From: Desulfovibrio sp. TomC
GTDB lineage: Bacteria; Desulfobacterota; Desulfovibrionia; Desulfovibrionales; Desulfovibrionaceae
Direction: 5' to 3'
Length of the DNA stretch: 64,000 nucleotides
NCBI RefSeq assembly: GCF_000801335.2
Contig: NZ_JSEH01000001.1
Coordinates: forward strand, 248,001-312,000
The stretch's first letter is position 1, and every line of letters starts with the position of its first letter. The notes beneath the pieces were generated by a model, which was given only the letters and a program-made list of their open reading frames with translations, ran no database searches and was not told where the DNA came from. The position numbers and the translations under genes were made by a program. Shown here one piece after another: positions 26,500 through 36,630 of this stretch.

Positions 26500-28878
26500 T
26501 TACAACATATCCACCGGATCGAGATCCAGGGTGAAGCGGACCTTGGTCGATCCGGACAGGGCCTCCCGGCCGGCCGAGTAAACCTGCCGAATGCTCGGCC
26601 AGTCCGGTGCTTTGATCAGGCAATGCAGCCGTCTGCGCCCGGCCATGAGGGCCAGCGGCGCCGGAGCCGGACCAAGCACCCGGACCCCAAGCGGTCCGGC
26701 CGCCAGTCGCATGGCTTCGCCCACAGCTGTGGCCAGGGCATAGCCGTTTTCCAACTCCCGGGGAAAGCTCAGCCGGGCCAGCCCCAGACGAATAAAGGGC
26801 GGATAACATAACCGCCGCCGCCGGGAAAGCTCCAGCTCATAAAAGCCCTCAAAATCACCCCGAGTGACATGTGAAAAAAACGGATCGTCCGGCATCCGGG
26901 TCTGAATCAGCACCCGGCCGGGCCGTTCGCCGCGCCCGGCCCGGCCCGCCACCTGGGTCAAGAGCTGAAACGTCCGCTCCGAGGCCCGGTAATCCGGCAG
27001 ATTCCGACCGAGATCGGCGTCGGCGGCAATGACCAGGGTCACAGCCGGGAAATGGTGGCCTTTGGACAGCATCTGGGTGCCGACCAGCACCTGGGCTTGA
27101 CCCGAAGCAAATTCAGTCAGGATGGCCTCGGCCCGTTCAGGACGCCGGGCCACGTCGCGGTCCAACCGGGCCACGACCGTGCCGGCCGGCAGCACTCCGG
27201 CCAACTGCTCCTCAAGCATCTCGGACCCGACGCCCATGGGCAGAAAACTGGCTCCGCCGCAGCCCGGACAGGGCGAGGGATGGGGCCGGGCAAAGCCGCA
27301 ATAGTGGCACACCAGCCGTTCCCGGTCCTTATGGAAGGTCAGGGACAGCTCACAGCGGGGACAGCGAACCGGGGTCTCGCAGTCCAAACAAAAAAGGAGC
27401 GGCGCATAGCCCCGGCGGTTGAGCAGGATCATGGCCTGATCGCCGGCCGCAACCGTCTCGGCCAGGGCAGCGGCGGCCAGATCGGTCAGGACGCCGGTGC
27501 GGTCGCCGGTTTCATGTTTGCCGGCAACGGCCGTCAGTTTGCCTGCCCCGCGCATATCCACCAGCTCAATGGCCGGCATCCCGCCGCCGCCCACCCGGTT
27601 GGCCAGGCGCACCATGGGAACGTGGCCGGCTTTGGCGGCATAAAAGGTTTTGACGTCCGGGGTGGCCGACCCCAGGACGAAAAGCGCCCCGGACTGTTTG
27701 GCCCGAAAAAAGCCGACTTCCTTGGCCTGATACGGCAGACGGTCCTCCTGCTTGAAGGCCCCGTCGTGCTCTTCGTCCAAAACGATCAGGCCGATATTAC
27801 GCAGGGGCAGCAGGAGCGCCGACCTGGTGCCGGCGACGACCATCGGGGCCGCGTCGCCGGCAGCCCGCCAAAACGACTCCTCGCGCAGCGAAGGCGGCTG
27901 ATAGCCGTGGTAGAGCAGCGGCCGCAACTGGGGAAAGGCGCGTACAGCGGCCCGGTGGAGCTTGGCAGCCAGGGCCACTTCAGGGGCCAGGAGCAGGACC
28001 TGCCTCCCCTTGCCTAGAACCAGCCTGGCCAGTTCCATATACAGGCGGGTCTTGCCGCTGCCGGTGACGCCGTAGACCAGCCGGGCCGCGCCGTCAGGAC
28101 GCTCCAAGGCCAAGGCCAGTTCGGCCAGGGCGGTGGTCTGCTCGGCCGTCAACGGCGGCAGGGTCGCCGCTGTCGTCTCGATGGCCGCAGGCAGACCCGC
28201 TGCCGGGTCAACCTCACTCAAACGGACAAGTCCCAGGTCCGACAGCCGTCGCAGGAGGGGGAGCGTCCCTGGGCCAAGGCGTTTTTTGAGATCGGAAAGC
28301 GGCATGGGCCCCTGGTCGCACAAGAGATCAAGCACGGCCATCTGCCGGGCTGCGCCTGGGCGCACAGGCCAGGGCGGATCGGCCGCCAGGGCGCACAGGG
28401 GATCGCGTTCGGCGGCGTCGAGCCGGCACAGCATGGTTCCGTCGCGCCAAGCCATGGCCAGCCGGGCCAACTCGTCCGGGGGCTTGCGCGACAGGGCCAG
28501 AGCCGTCAGCGACCGGGGGACGCCGGCCTCGCTGCATTCAAAAATCACCTTGGAGGAGCGCAGACCGCGCGGCAACAGCGTACCCAAAATGCGGCCGGGC
28601 GTGGACATATGGCGACTGGCCAGGGTGGCGACCAGCTCCATGTAGTCCCCGTCGCACAGCGGCTGGCGCTCAAGCGGCCACATCGCGGCCCGAAGCGTCA
28701 CCCCAGGTGGCGGCGCAGCCTCGGTTGCAACCACTACGCCGGTACGCAGCCAGTTGGCCATAGGCACGAGCAGGCGCAGCCCGACCGGAAAATCGGTTGG
28801 CGTAAAATACGGCGGCAGGGAGTAGGTGAGGACGCTGTAGGGCGGAGCGGTCAGGGCAACGGCAATGGCGGCAGTCAT
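26500..28878 (-). CDS. priA: Primosomal replication restart helicase PriA
   Basis: A 792-residue PriA, the 3'-5' helicase that recognises stalled forks and reloads DnaB. It contains the N-terminal fork-binding region, a helicase domain with Walker A VYGVTGSGKTRLYMEL and DEEH (VLDEEHDGAFKQED), the SATPD motif III, an eight-cysteine zinc region (FCLDCETPVRCPRCELS, CHYCGF, CPGCGG) and helicase motifs QMLSKGHHFPAVT and QVAGRAGR. Length is normal. The ATG at 28878 gives the family N terminus. Confidence 0.95.
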   Translation of the reverse strand: MTAAIAVALTAPPYSVLTYSLPPYFTPTDFPVGLRLLVPMANWLRTGVVVATEAAPPPGVTLRAAMWPLERQPLCDGDYMELVATLASRHMSTPGRILGTLLPRGLRSSKVIFECSEAGVPRSLTALALSRKPPDELARLAMAWRDGTMLCRLDAAERDPLCALAADPPWPVRPGAARQMAVLDLLCDQGPMPLSDLKKRLGPGTLPLLRRLSDLGLVRLSEVDPAAGLPAAIETTAATLPPLTAEQTTALAELALALERPDGAARLVYGVTGSGKTRLYMELARLVLGKGRQVLLLAPEVALAAKLHRAAVRAFPQLRPLLYHGYQPPSLREESFWRAAGDAAPMVVAGTRSALLLPLRNIGLIVLDEEHDGAFKQEDRLPYQAKEVGFFRAKQSGALFVLGSATPDVKTFYAAKAGHVPMVRLANRVGGGGMPAIELVDMRGAGKLTAVAGKHETGDRTGVLTDLAAAALAETVAAGDQAMILLNRRGYAPLLFCLDCETPVRCPRCELSLTFHKDRERLVCHYCGFARPHPSPCPGCGGASFLPMGVGSEMLEEQLAGVLPAGTVVARLDRDVARRPERAEAILTEFASGQAQVLVGTQMLSKGHHFPAVTLVIAADADLGRNLPDYRASERTFQLLTQVAGRAGRGERPGRVLIQTRMPDDPFFSHVTRGDFEGFYELELSRRRRLCYPPFIRLGLARLSFPRELENGYALATAVGEAMRLAAGPLGVRVLGPAPAPLALMAGRRRLHCLIKAPDWPSIRQVYSAGREALSGSTKVRFTLDLDPVDML

Positions 28879-28991
28879 ACTCCGGCGTCCTTCCCAAGCG
28901 TACCCATTAGGAACAAACGACAATACGACATGGTTTCAGTGGTAAACGCAGTATCCGTCGATTGCGGCGACACGGCCCGGCGACCAAAAGG

Positions 28992-29022
28992 AAACGCCCG
29001 GGAGGCGATCCCCCCGGGCGCG
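28992..29022 (-). terminator. Terminator after galU
   Basis: CGCCCGGG and CCCGGGCG pair around a loop of about 10 bases, 38 bases past the galU stop. On the minus strand the stem is followed by TTTCCTTTT, a moderately good termination tract. Confidence 0.7.
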
Positions 29023-29060
29023 ACAAGCCTCTGGATAAAAACCGGGGCAGGACGAAACGC

Positions 29061-29933
29061 CTAGCTCCCAAAGGGCAAAAGCTCACGCAGACGCGGCACC
29101 AGCGACTCTCGCAGGACCTCGTCGTGCAGGGCAAAATAGATATTGGCGGTGAGATAGTCAGCCCAGTCGCCGGCATCGAAACGCTGACCCTGGATCTTAA
29201 CGGCGAGCAACCGGTTGTTGCCGGCCAGTCCCTTGAGGGCGTCGGTCAGCTGGATCTCGCCGCCGTGTCCCGGAGTCACCTTTTCCAGATGGTAGAAAAT
29301 ATCCGGGAAAAGAACATAGCGGCCGACGATGGCCAGTCTGGAGGGAGCCTCATTGACCTTGGGTTTTTCCACAAGATCACGCACCCGGTACATGCCAGGG
29401 GCAAACTCTTCGCCATCGATGATGCCGTAGCGCGAAACCATGTGGGGCGGCACTTCCATGACGCCAACGACGGGCATATGCTCGGACATGGCCACGGTGA
29501 GGAGCTGCTTGATGCCCGGCTCCATGCTGAACATCAGATCGTCGCCGACCATAACGGCAAAGGGATCGTTCTTGCAGACTTCCCGGGCACAAAGCACGGC
29601 GTGCCCCAGGCCCAGCTGTTTTTTTTGGCGCACCGAGATGATGTTGACCATCTCCGCCACTTCCCGCACCATCTTGAGCATATCAGTCTTACCGGTCCGG
29701 GTAAGAAGATCCTCTAAAATGAGGTTGTAGTCGAAGTGGTCTTCAATAATGGTTTTGTTGCGGTTGGTGACGAACACCACATCCTGCAACCCCGAAGCCT
29801 GGGCTTCTTCGACCACATACTGCACCACGGGTTTGTTGTAGACGGGCAGCATTTCCTTGGGGATGTTTTTCGTGGCCGGCAACGACCGCGTACCCCATCC
29901 GGCGACGGGAATGACCACCTTCTTGATTTCCAT
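29061..29933 (-). CDS. galU: UTP--glucose-1-phosphate uridylyltransferase
   Basis: GalU makes UDP-glucose from UTP and glucose-1-phosphate, feeding surface polysaccharide and glycan synthesis. The 290-residue sequence starts KKVVIPVAGWGTRSLPATKNIPKEMLPV, the nucleotide-binding signature of the family, and includes VMVGDDLMF, VEKPKVNEAPS and GEIQLTDAL. An AAGGAG lies 6 bases before the ATG at 29933. It is the last gene of the ftsH-to-galU stretch, separated from glmM by about 195 bases, so it may also have its own promoter. Confidence 0.96.
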   Translation of the reverse strand: MEIKKVVIPVAGWGTRSLPATKNIPKEMLPVYNKPVVQYVVEEAQASGLQDVVFVTNRNKTIIEDHFDYNLILEDLLTRTGKTDMLKMVREVAEMVNIISVRQKKQLGLGHAVLCAREVCKNDPFAVMVGDDLMFSMEPGIKQLLTVAMSEHMPVVGVMEVPPHMVSRYGIIDGEEFAPGMYRVRDLVEKPKVNEAPSRLAIVGRYVLFPDIFYHLEKVTPGHGGEIQLTDALKGLAGNNRLLAVKIQGQRFDAGDWADYLTANIYFALHDEVLRESLVPRLRELLPFGS

Positions 29934-30128
29934 GTTCTTCTCCTTGAATGCGCGCACTGCCCGGTATTTTTCGGAGGCGGCGAACCGCGCCCGCGCGCCG
30001 GCCGTCCGGATATTGACCTGTCCGATTGTGCCGTTAGCCGCCAAGGCGGCGGCTCCCGGCATCACCAACCGACGTTAATTGCTTTGCATAAACAAGTCCA
30101 GCCCCAAAAGGAGTTACGAGACCCCGCC

Positions 30129-31502
30129 TCAGCGCAGGGCCTCGGCCACGGTACCGGCCAGCCGGGCGCACAAGGTATCGACCAGGGTCGCATCTTCGGC
30201 CTCGACCATGACCCGGGCCAGGGATTCGGTGCCGGAATAGCGAAGAAGCACCCTGCCCCGCCCGGCCAACAGCTTTTCGCACTCAATCACGGCCCGTTCG
30301 ATGGCCGGTGCCTGGCTGAAAGGAATCTTGCGCTGCACCGGTACATTGACGAGCTTTTGCGGGAAAGGGGCCAGCAAGGTGGCCAGTTCGGAGAGCGGCT
30401 TGCCCTTGCGCACCATGATCTTCATGAGTTGCAAGGCGGCCAGGGTGCCGTCGCCGGTGGTGCTATGGTCTAAAAAGATCAGATGCCCGGACTGCTCCCC
30501 ACCAAGGACCGCGCCATCGGCCCGCATGGCCTCGACCACGTAACGGTCGCCGACCGGGGTGCGCTTGAGTCTGCCGCCATGCTCGTCCATGAACACTTCC
30601 AGGGCCATGTTGCTCATGACCGTGGCCACCAGCAGGTTGCCCGGCAGGGCCTCGCGTTCGAGAAAATCCAGAGCGCAGATGGCCATGATCTGGTCGCCGT
30701 CGAGAATGCGGCCCTTTTCGTCGGAAACAATGACCCGGTCGGCGTCGCCGTCCAGGGCGATACCGATATCGGCCCCGGTCTCGACCACCATACGGCCCAC
30801 CTGTTCGGGATAAAGCGAACCGACGCCCAGGTTGATGTTGGTGCCGTCCGGGTCCACGCCGATCTTGACCACCGTGGCCCCAAGCTCCTCGAAAACCTGG
30901 GGAGCCACCCGGAAGGCCGCGCCGTTGGCGCAATCAAGGACGATTTTCATTCCATCGAAACTGATGTCAAGCGGAATGGTTTTTTTCAGAAAGACGTTGT
31001 AGCGGCCGGTGCTGTCCTGGAGTTTGAAGGCTCGGCCCACGGCGTCGGGTTCAGGAAGCGCCCAGTCATGGGAACAGCCCTCGACCGAAGCGGCGATTTC
31101 AGCTTCGGCGGCGTCAGGCAGCTTAAACCCCATGTGGTCGAAAAACTTGATGCCGTTGTCGCAAGACGGATTATGCGAGGCCGAGATCACCACGCCGACG
31201 TCGGCGCGCATGTCGCGGGTCAGGAAGGAAATAGCCGGCGTGGGCAACGGCCCGACCAGGAAGACATCCATGCCGGCGGCACAAAACCCAGCCGCCAGGG
31301 CATATTCATAAATATAACCGGAAAGGCGAGTGTCCTTGCCGATAAGGACCTTATGACGGCGTCCGCCGTTGTGAAAATACAACCCGGCTGACAACCCCAG
31401 ACGCATAACCACGTCCGGGGTCATGGGATAGGTGTTGACCCTGCCGCGCAACCCGTCTGTTCCGAAAAGTTTTTTTTCCATTCCTTGGTTCGGCCGGTTC
31501 AC
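30129..31502 (-). CDS. glmM: Phosphoglucosamine mutase
   Basis: GlmM converts glucosamine-6-phosphate to glucosamine-1-phosphate for UDP-GlcNAc, a precursor of peptidoglycan and LPS. The catalytic phosphoserine Ser109 is in [16 protein letters not shown], the metal loop is [14 protein letters not shown], and the sugar-binding GGEQSGH and RYSGTE blocks are intact. I chose the GTG at 31502, preceded by GAGG, giving 457 residues; an ATG at 31481 would give the classical [13 protein letters not shown] start but has AAGGA directly against it. It follows ybbR by 7 bases in the same operon. Confidence 0.96.
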   Translation of the reverse strand: MNRPNQGMEKKLFGTDGLRGRVNTYPMTPDVVMRLGLSAGLYFHNGGRRHKVLIGKDTRLSGYIYEYALAAGFCAAGMDVFLVGPLPTPAISFLTRDMRADVGVVISASHNPSCDNGIKFFDHMGFKLPDAAEAEIAASVEGCSHDWALPEPDAVGRAFKLQDSTGRYNVFLKKTIPLDISFDGMKIVLDCANGAAFRVAPQVFEELGATVVKIGVDPDGTNINLGVGSLYPEQVGRMVVETGADIGIALDGDADRVIVSDEKGRILDGDQIMAICALDFLEREALPGNLLVATVMSNMALEVFMDEHGGRLKRTPVGDRYVVEAMRADGAVLGGEQSGHLIFLDHSTTGDGTLAALQLMKIMVRKGKPLSELATLLAPFPQKLVNVPVQRKIPFSQAPAIERAVIECEKLLAGRGRVLLRYSGTESLARVMVEAEDATLVDTLCARLAGTVAEALR

Positions 31503-31509
31503 GCCGGCC

Positions 31510-32406
31510 TCATTTCACAGTCAGCGACACCTTGTCGGGTTTGGCTTCAATGAGTTCGCACCCTTGCGGCATCTTCACCCGGTACGACGCTTCATATTTA
31601 CCCGGTTCAATGTCAGGCTTCAACTCCAGCGTCGCCTCCACGAGGCCTGGGAAATCCTTGTCCGAGATAATGGCCGCCGGTCCCTTGATGCGCAGGGTGA
31701 CGGCCTGGGGCGCGACATCCGCCTCCCGGCCCTTGGGTTTCTTGATGGCCAGCGGTGCGCGCAAGGTAATTTCGGATTCCTTGGCGGCAAATCCCATAAC
31801 CACCTGGACTGCCGGCGGCGACACGTCCACATCCTCAGGCACGTCCAGGGGCACCCGTTCATCGAACCGGGCCGGCGGCGGCTGGGGCAAAGTGATGGAC
31901 TGGGTCCGAATTTCGGTAATCTTGTCCAGCTTGTCGGCAGGTCCGGTCAGACGCGCCGTATCTGGCACCGCCTTTACCGCCGACATGGAGAAGCCATTGG
32001 GGGGCGAGGACCGCAACATCACCTTGACGGGCACGGTCTTGGCTGCCCGGCGTTCGACGTCCAGCTCCAGTCGGGTGGGCCGGATTTCCACGACTTCGTA
32101 GACCTTTGGCAACGGAATGTTCTTGGTCTCGAACAAAACGATATTCTTGCCCGGCACGATCTTGGACAGATTGAGACTGTAGACGAGCTGGCTCTCGTCG
32201 ATCTTGCGGGCCACGCCTCGCGGCCCCCGGACCAGAACATCCACGGCGCCGATCATGCCGGATTTGATGTAGAGATCCTCGGGCAGCCCCGTCATCTCCA
32301 CCCGCATGGGCATCCAGGTATCAACCTTCTCCCGGCCGGTCACCAGGTACCAGCAGAAAAGGGCCATAGCCAGGGCTAACAGGAGGTATTGCCAGTTCGG
32401 TTTCAT
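31510..32406 (-). CDS. cdaR: YbbR domain protein, CdaR-like regulator of CdaA
   Basis: A 298-residue protein with one N-terminal membrane helix ([20 protein letters not shown]) and three to four YbbR repeats outside the membrane (for example [15 protein letters not shown] and [12 protein letters not shown]). In many bacteria such proteins control the diadenylate cyclase CdaA encoded next to them. The start overlaps the cdaA stop by 4 bases (ATGA). The cdaA-ybbR-glmM order is the classical one, in which GlmM can also inhibit CdaA. Confidence 0.88.
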   Translation of the reverse strand: MKPNWQYLLLALAMALFCWYLVTGREKVDTWMPMRVEMTGLPEDLYIKSGMIGAVDVLVRGPRGVARKIDESQLVYSLNLSKIVPGKNIVLFETKNIPLPKVYEVVEIRPTRLELDVERRAAKTVPVKVMLRSSPPNGFSMSAVKAVPDTARLTGPADKLDKITEIRTQSITLPQPPPARFDERVPLDVPEDVDVSPPAVQVVMGFAAKESEITLRAPLAIKKPKGREADVAPQAVTLRIKGPAAIISDKDFPGLVEATLELKPDIEPGKYEASYRVKMPQGCELIEAKPDKVSLTVK

Positions 32407-33167
32407 GGGCGTTTGGCCACAAGGTTCCAGAGCATGTTTTTCAGCGTCATCTCATCCACCGGGGAAATCAGCTTGCCCCCGTCAGCCACCGACACCACGC
32501 CCCGCTCCTCGGACACCACCACGGCCAACGCATCGGTCTCCTCGGTGATGCCAAGCGCCGCCCGGTGGCGGGTGCCCAGGCTCGCATCCAGGGGAACACC
32601 GGCGATAAGCGGCAGGATACAGCCGGCCGCAGCCACGCTTTCTCCCTGGATAATGACCGCCCCGTCATGCAGCGGCGTGTCCGGAAAAAAAATGGTCCCC
32701 AGCAGTTCCCGGCTGGGACGCGCGCCAAGCTCCACTCCGCGCTGAATATAATCGCCCAACGGGACACGACGCTCGAAGACGATCAGCGCTCCGGTATGCG
32801 TCCGGGCCATCTGGAACACGGCCAAAATGAATTCGTCCAGGGCCGCCTCGGACACGGCTTCGCGCCGGCGGCGAAAAAAACCACCCGCCCCGACTGAGGA
32901 CAGGGCCTTTCGGATGTCGGCCTGAAACAGGATGATGATGACCAGGAAGATCGAACCAAGGAAATTGGTGAGCAGCCAGTGCAGGGTATTGAGTCCGAAT
33001 TCGCCGGACACGTAGTAGATGATGAGGATAAGCAGAAAACCATGGAGCACCGAGGCGGCCCGGGTGCCGCGAATGAGCAGCAGTCCCCGGTAAAAGATAA
33101 AGGTGACCACGGCGATATCGAGAACTTCACGCCAGGAAATATGCAGATTATCGATGAAACTTCCCAT
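32403..33167 (-). CDS. cdaA: Diadenylate cyclase CdaA
   Basis: CdaA joins two ATP to form c-di-AMP, which controls potassium and osmolyte balance and wall growth. The 254-residue protein has three membrane helices in the first 85 residues, a short helix and the DAC domain with the catalytic DGA (168-170, LHDGAVII) and RHR (200-202, GTRHRAALG) motifs intact. The start at 33167 is the ATG two codons inside a TTG-started frame. It lies between folP and ybbR on the same transcript. Confidence 0.95.
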   Translation of the reverse strand: MGSFIDNLHISWREVLDIAVVTFIFYRGLLLIRGTRAASVLHGFLLILIIYYVSGEFGLNTLHWLLTNFLGSIFLVIIILFQADIRKALSSVGAGGFFRRRREAVSEAALDEFILAVFQMARTHTGALIVFERRVPLGDYIQRGVELGARPSRELLGTIFFPDTPLHDGAVIIQGESVAAAGCILPLIAGVPLDASLGTRHRAALGITEETDALAVVVSEERGVVSVADGGKLISPVDEMTLKNMLWNLVAKRP

Positions 33168-33203
33168 GATCAATAGGTGCGGTGTGCGGCAAGATCGCTG
33201 GGA

Positions 33204-34055
33204 TCAGGCAGCAAGGCTTGCGGCCAGGCCCAAGGCCGTTTTGACCGAGGCGGCGTCGTGGACCCGGTGGATACGCGCGCCCCGGGCCGAGCACAGGGCC
33301 GAGGCAATGGCTGTCGCCAGTTTGCGTTCGCCCACCGGCAGACCGCACAGGACGCCGAAAAACGCTTTATTGGACAGCCCCAGATAGACGGGCCGCCCAA
33401 AACACAGGAACCGGTCGATATGGCGCAGGATGGCCAGATTATGCTCGGGCCGTTTCCCGAACCCGATGCCCGGATCGAGCACAATATGGTCTTCAGGCAG
33501 ACCGGCGGCCACCAGCATGGTCAACTTCGCTTCAAAAAAGGCCAGAATATCGGCCACCACATCGACATAACGGGGGTCATTTTGCATGACGTCCGGCCGC
33601 CCCAGGCTGTGCATAAGCACATAGCCGGGTTTTTCACCGGCGACGACGTCAAGCAGGCCGGGATCAAAGGCACAGGCCGAAACGTCGTTGACGATGGCCG
33701 CCCCGGCCGCCAGGGCGGTGGCGGCACAGCCGGCCCGGTAGGTGTCGACCGACAGCGGCAGGCCTGGGAGTGCGCCGGCCAATCCAGCGATGACCGGCAC
33801 AACGCGGGCGATCTCCTGGTCCTCGGACACCGGGGCGGCTCCCGGCCGGGTGGATTCCCCCCCCACGTCCAGCATGTCCGCCCCGTCCCGGACAAGGCCC
33901 AAGCCATGGGCGACGGCGGCCGCCACGGTGTCGTGGCGGCCGCCGTCGTAAAAGGAGTCCGGAGTGACGTTGACGATGCCGGCGATGCGATCAACTGCGC
34001 AGTCGATCTCCCGGCCCGCTGCCAGACGCCACGGCTTTGACGTCTTATCGGCCAT
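33204..34055 (-). CDS. folP: Dihydropteroate synthase
   Basis: FolP condenses 6-hydroxymethyl-dihydropterin pyrophosphate with p-aminobenzoate, a step of folate synthesis. The 283-residue TIM barrel has the signatures [38 protein letters not shown] and [20 protein letters not shown], covering both phosphate- and pterin-binding loops. The ATG at 34055 overlaps the end of ftsH by 11 bases, so the two genes are translationally coupled; the longer open frame is excluded because it lies inside ftsH. Confidence 0.95.
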   Translation of the reverse strand: MADKTSKPWRLAAGREIDCAVDRIAGIVNVTPDSFYDGGRHDTVAAAVAHGLGLVRDGADMLDVGGESTRPGAAPVSEDQEIARVVPVIAGLAGALPGLPLSVDTYRAGCAATALAAGAAIVNDVSACAFDPGLLDVVAGEKPGYVLMHSLGRPDVMQNDPRYVDVVADILAFFEAKLTMLVAAGLPEDHIVLDPGIGFGKRPEHNLAILRHIDRFLCFGRPVYLGLSNKAFFGVLCGLPVGERKLATAIASALCSARGARIHRVHDAASVKTALGLAASLAA

Positions 34056-36039
34056 GGCCCTGGCTGGAGGAACCATCTGTGGAGCCGGATTCGTCCGCCG
34101 GCTTGCCCTCGTCTGGTTCAAGCGTGAACTCATCGCTTGAGGCTGCGGCGCTCGGTGCGGCGGCGGTTCCAGAAGCTGCTTCTGGCCCGGTCCCCGGCGC
34201 GCTGGCGGCAGTTCCCCCGGTCGTCCCGACCGGAGGCTCCGGAGGGGGCAGGGTTTCTCCCCGCAGCAGACGGTCAATTTCGTCGCCGGTAATGGTTTCC
34301 CGTTCGAGCAGGGCCTTGGCGATGGATTCCAGGGCTTCACCTTCGCTTTCGAGAATGCTGCGCGCCCGACGATAGGCCGACTCGACGATCTTGCGCACCT
34401 CGGCGTCGATCTGACGCGAGGTTTCTTCACTGAAGTTACGGTGATGCACGAGATCCTTGCCGAGGAAAATCTCATCCTCGCGTTCGCCGTAAGACAGCGG
34501 TCCCAGCACTTCGCTCATGCCCCAGGAGCAGACCATCTTGCGGGCCATGGCCGTGGCGCGTTCGATATCGTTGCCGGCTCCGGTGGTCAGCTGGTTCAAA
34601 ACCAGTTCTTCGGCCACCCGGCCTCCCATGAGAACAGCCAGATTCTTTTGCAGGAAGTCGCGGGAATAATTATGCCGGTCATCGGTCGGCAGCTGCATGG
34701 TGATGCCAAGGGCCATGCCGCGCGGGATGATGGACACCTTGTGGATGGGGTCGGTGCCGACCAGCTTCTTGGCCACCAGGGTATGTCCGGCCTCATGGTA
34801 GGCGGTGGTGCGCTTTTCCTCATCCGTGAGAATGAGGCTCCTGCGCTCTTTGCCCATGAGCACCTTGTCCTTGGCGTGCTCGAAATCAGCCATATCCACC
34901 CGGTCCTTGTTGGTCTTGGCAGCCTGCAGAGCGGCTTCGTTGACCAGATTTTCCAGGTCCGCTCCGGAAAATCCCGGCGTTCCCCGGGCCAAAATGTCCA
35001 GATTGACATCCGGTGAAAGGGGCGAACGGCGGGTATGGACTTCGAGGATGCGCCGACGACCGCGCACGTCCGGGGTGGGCACCACCACCTGCCGGTCAAA
35101 ACGGCCGGGACGCAGCAAAGCCGGGTCCAACACGTCGGGTCGGTTGGTGGCGGCGATCAGGATGACGCCCTCGTTGGACTCGAAACCATCCATTTCGACC
35201 AGAAGCTGGTTGAGCGTCTGTTCGCGCTCGTCGTGGCCGCCGCCAAGGCCGGCCCCGCGCTGCCGGCCAACAGCATCGATTTCATCAATAAAGATCAGGC
35301 ACGGAGCGTTTTTCTTGCCCTGCAAAAACAGATCGCGGACCCTGGCCGCGCCCACGCCCACGAACATCTCCACAAAGTCGGAGCCGGAGATGGAGAAAAA
35401 CGGCACCCCGGCCTCACCGGCAACAGCCCGGGCCAGCAGGGTTTTACCTGTGCCTGGCGAACCGACCAGCAACACGCCCTTGGGGATGCGTCCCCCCAAC
35501 CGGGTGAATTTCTTGGGATCGGAGAGAAACTGCACCACTTCGTACAGCTCTTCCTTGGCCTCATCCACGCCGGCCACGTCTTCAAAGGTGATCCGGGTCT
35601 GTTCCTGGGTGATCATACGCGCCCGGGAACGGCCGAAATTCATGGCCCGACCGCCGCCGCCCTGCATCTGGCGCATGAAGAAAATCCAGACGCCGACAAG
35701 CAGCAACATGGGGAACCAGGACACGAGCAGGGTCATGTACCAGGGCGATTCCTCGTCCGGTTCGGCCATGACTTCGATCTTTTTGGCCATAAGCGATCCC
35801 ACGAGACTGGGATCCTCCGGGGCGTAGGTGATGAATTTGCCGCCGCCTGTGGCCACACCGGTGATTTTTTTGCCCTGAATTTTGACGGAAACCACGTCTC
35901 CTGCATTCACCTTCTGCATGAATTCAGAATAGGAGAACTTGGTACTCTGGGTTTGGGGCTGGTTAAACAAATTGAACAGGACGACCATGACCAGGGAGAT
36001 GGCCGCCCAGAGCATGAGATTTTTCGCGAAGCTGTTCAA
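34045..36039 (-). CDS. ftsH: ATP-dependent zinc metalloprotease FtsH
   Basis: FtsH is the membrane-anchored AAA+ protease that degrades damaged membrane proteins and short-lived regulators such as LpxC. The 664-residue protein has membrane helices at about 7-25 and 102-122 flanking a periplasmic loop, Walker A GSPGTGKT, Walker B IFIDEID, the SRH, and the zinc-binding HEAGH at 415-419. The C-terminal tail (from about 610) is Pro/Ala/Ser-rich and longer than usual. It heads the ftsH-folP-cdaA-ybbR-glmM operon. Confidence 0.97.
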   Translation of the reverse strand: MNSFAKNLMLWAAISLVMVVLFNLFNQPQTQSTKFSYSEFMQKVNAGDVVSVKIQGKKITGVATGGGKFITYAPEDPSLVGSLMAKKIEVMAEPDEESPWYMTLLVSWFPMLLLVGVWIFFMRQMQGGGGRAMNFGRSRARMITQEQTRITFEDVAGVDEAKEELYEVVQFLSDPKKFTRLGGRIPKGVLLVGSPGTGKTLLARAVAGEAGVPFFSISGSDFVEMFVGVGAARVRDLFLQGKKNAPCLIFIDEIDAVGRQRGAGLGGGHDEREQTLNQLLVEMDGFESNEGVILIAATNRPDVLDPALLRPGRFDRQVVVPTPDVRGRRRILEVHTRRSPLSPDVNLDILARGTPGFSGADLENLVNEAALQAAKTNKDRVDMADFEHAKDKVLMGKERRSLILTDEEKRTTAYHEAGHTLVAKKLVGTDPIHKVSIIPRGMALGITMQLPTDDRHNYSRDFLQKNLAVLMGGRVAEELVLNQLTTGAGNDIERATAMARKMVCSWGMSEVLGPLSYGEREDEIFLGKDLVHHRNFSEETSRQIDAEVRKIVESAYRRARSILESEGEALESIAKALLERETITGDEIDRLLRGETLPPPEPPVGTTGGTAASAPGTGPEAASGTAAAPSAAASSDEFTLEPDEGKPADESGSTDGSSSQGHGR

Positions 36040-36262
36040 ACTGGAGTCCTCCGGAGGACGGATGGGGCCGAGGCGGCCCGTGGGTTATATAAGGCGTCAG
36101 CGATAACACAGCCATACCCGACCTGTCCACGCGACGATGCCGCTACCGCCGGCCCGTCCTCCGGAGACTGTCCCAATCGACCGGGGAGGCTTGCCAAGGG
36201 TTTCGATGCTTCCTATTGTCTGCTATGATAAGCTTCCAAGGCATGGCCGGCAAGGAGCAGTA

Positions 36263-36628
36263 ATGGCCGATAAACGTATTTTAACCGTTGACGATTCCGA
36301 AAGTGTGCGCGCGCTGGTGGCTTCGGCCCTGCGTCTGGCCGGTTTTGACGTGGTCGAAGCCGTGGACGGAGCGGATGCCCTGGACAAGATTTCCAGCGGA
36401 TTTGACATGGTCATCACGGATATCAATATGCCCAATATCGGCGGCATCGAACTTCTGACTTCCCTGCGTGCCCGCACAGACACCCGGTTTACCCCGGTCC
36501 TGGTGCTGACCACCGAATCCCAACGGCCCCTTCGGGATCAGGCTGTCGCCGCCGGGGCCTCAGGCTGGGTCGTCAAACCGTTTGAACCGGCCAGCCTCGT
36601 GGCTGTCGTGCGCCGCTTCATCGGCTGA
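36263..36628 (+). CDS. Single-domain response regulator (CheY-like)
   Basis: A 121-residue receiver domain without output domain. The acidic pair and Asp (ILTVDDSESV; MVITDINMPNIGG), Thr in VLTTES and Lys in VVKPFEP are all present, so it can be phosphorylated. An AAGGAG lies 5 bases before the ATG. The stop is 2 bases before the HD-GYP gene, so the two form an operon and the regulator may act on that enzyme or on chemotaxis; the cognate kinase is not known. Confidence 0.92.
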   Translation: MADKRILTVDDSESVRALVASALRLAGFDVVEAVDGADALDKISSGFDMVITDINMPNIGGIELLTSLRARTDTRFTPVLVLTTESQRPLRDQAVAAGASGWVVKPFEPASLVAVVRRFIG

Positions 36629-36630
36629 TC

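Noticed and set aside
33204-34475. A folP gene extended to 423 codons
   Set aside because: The extra 140 codons lie inside ftsH and have no ribosome site; the ATG at 34055 gives the normal length.
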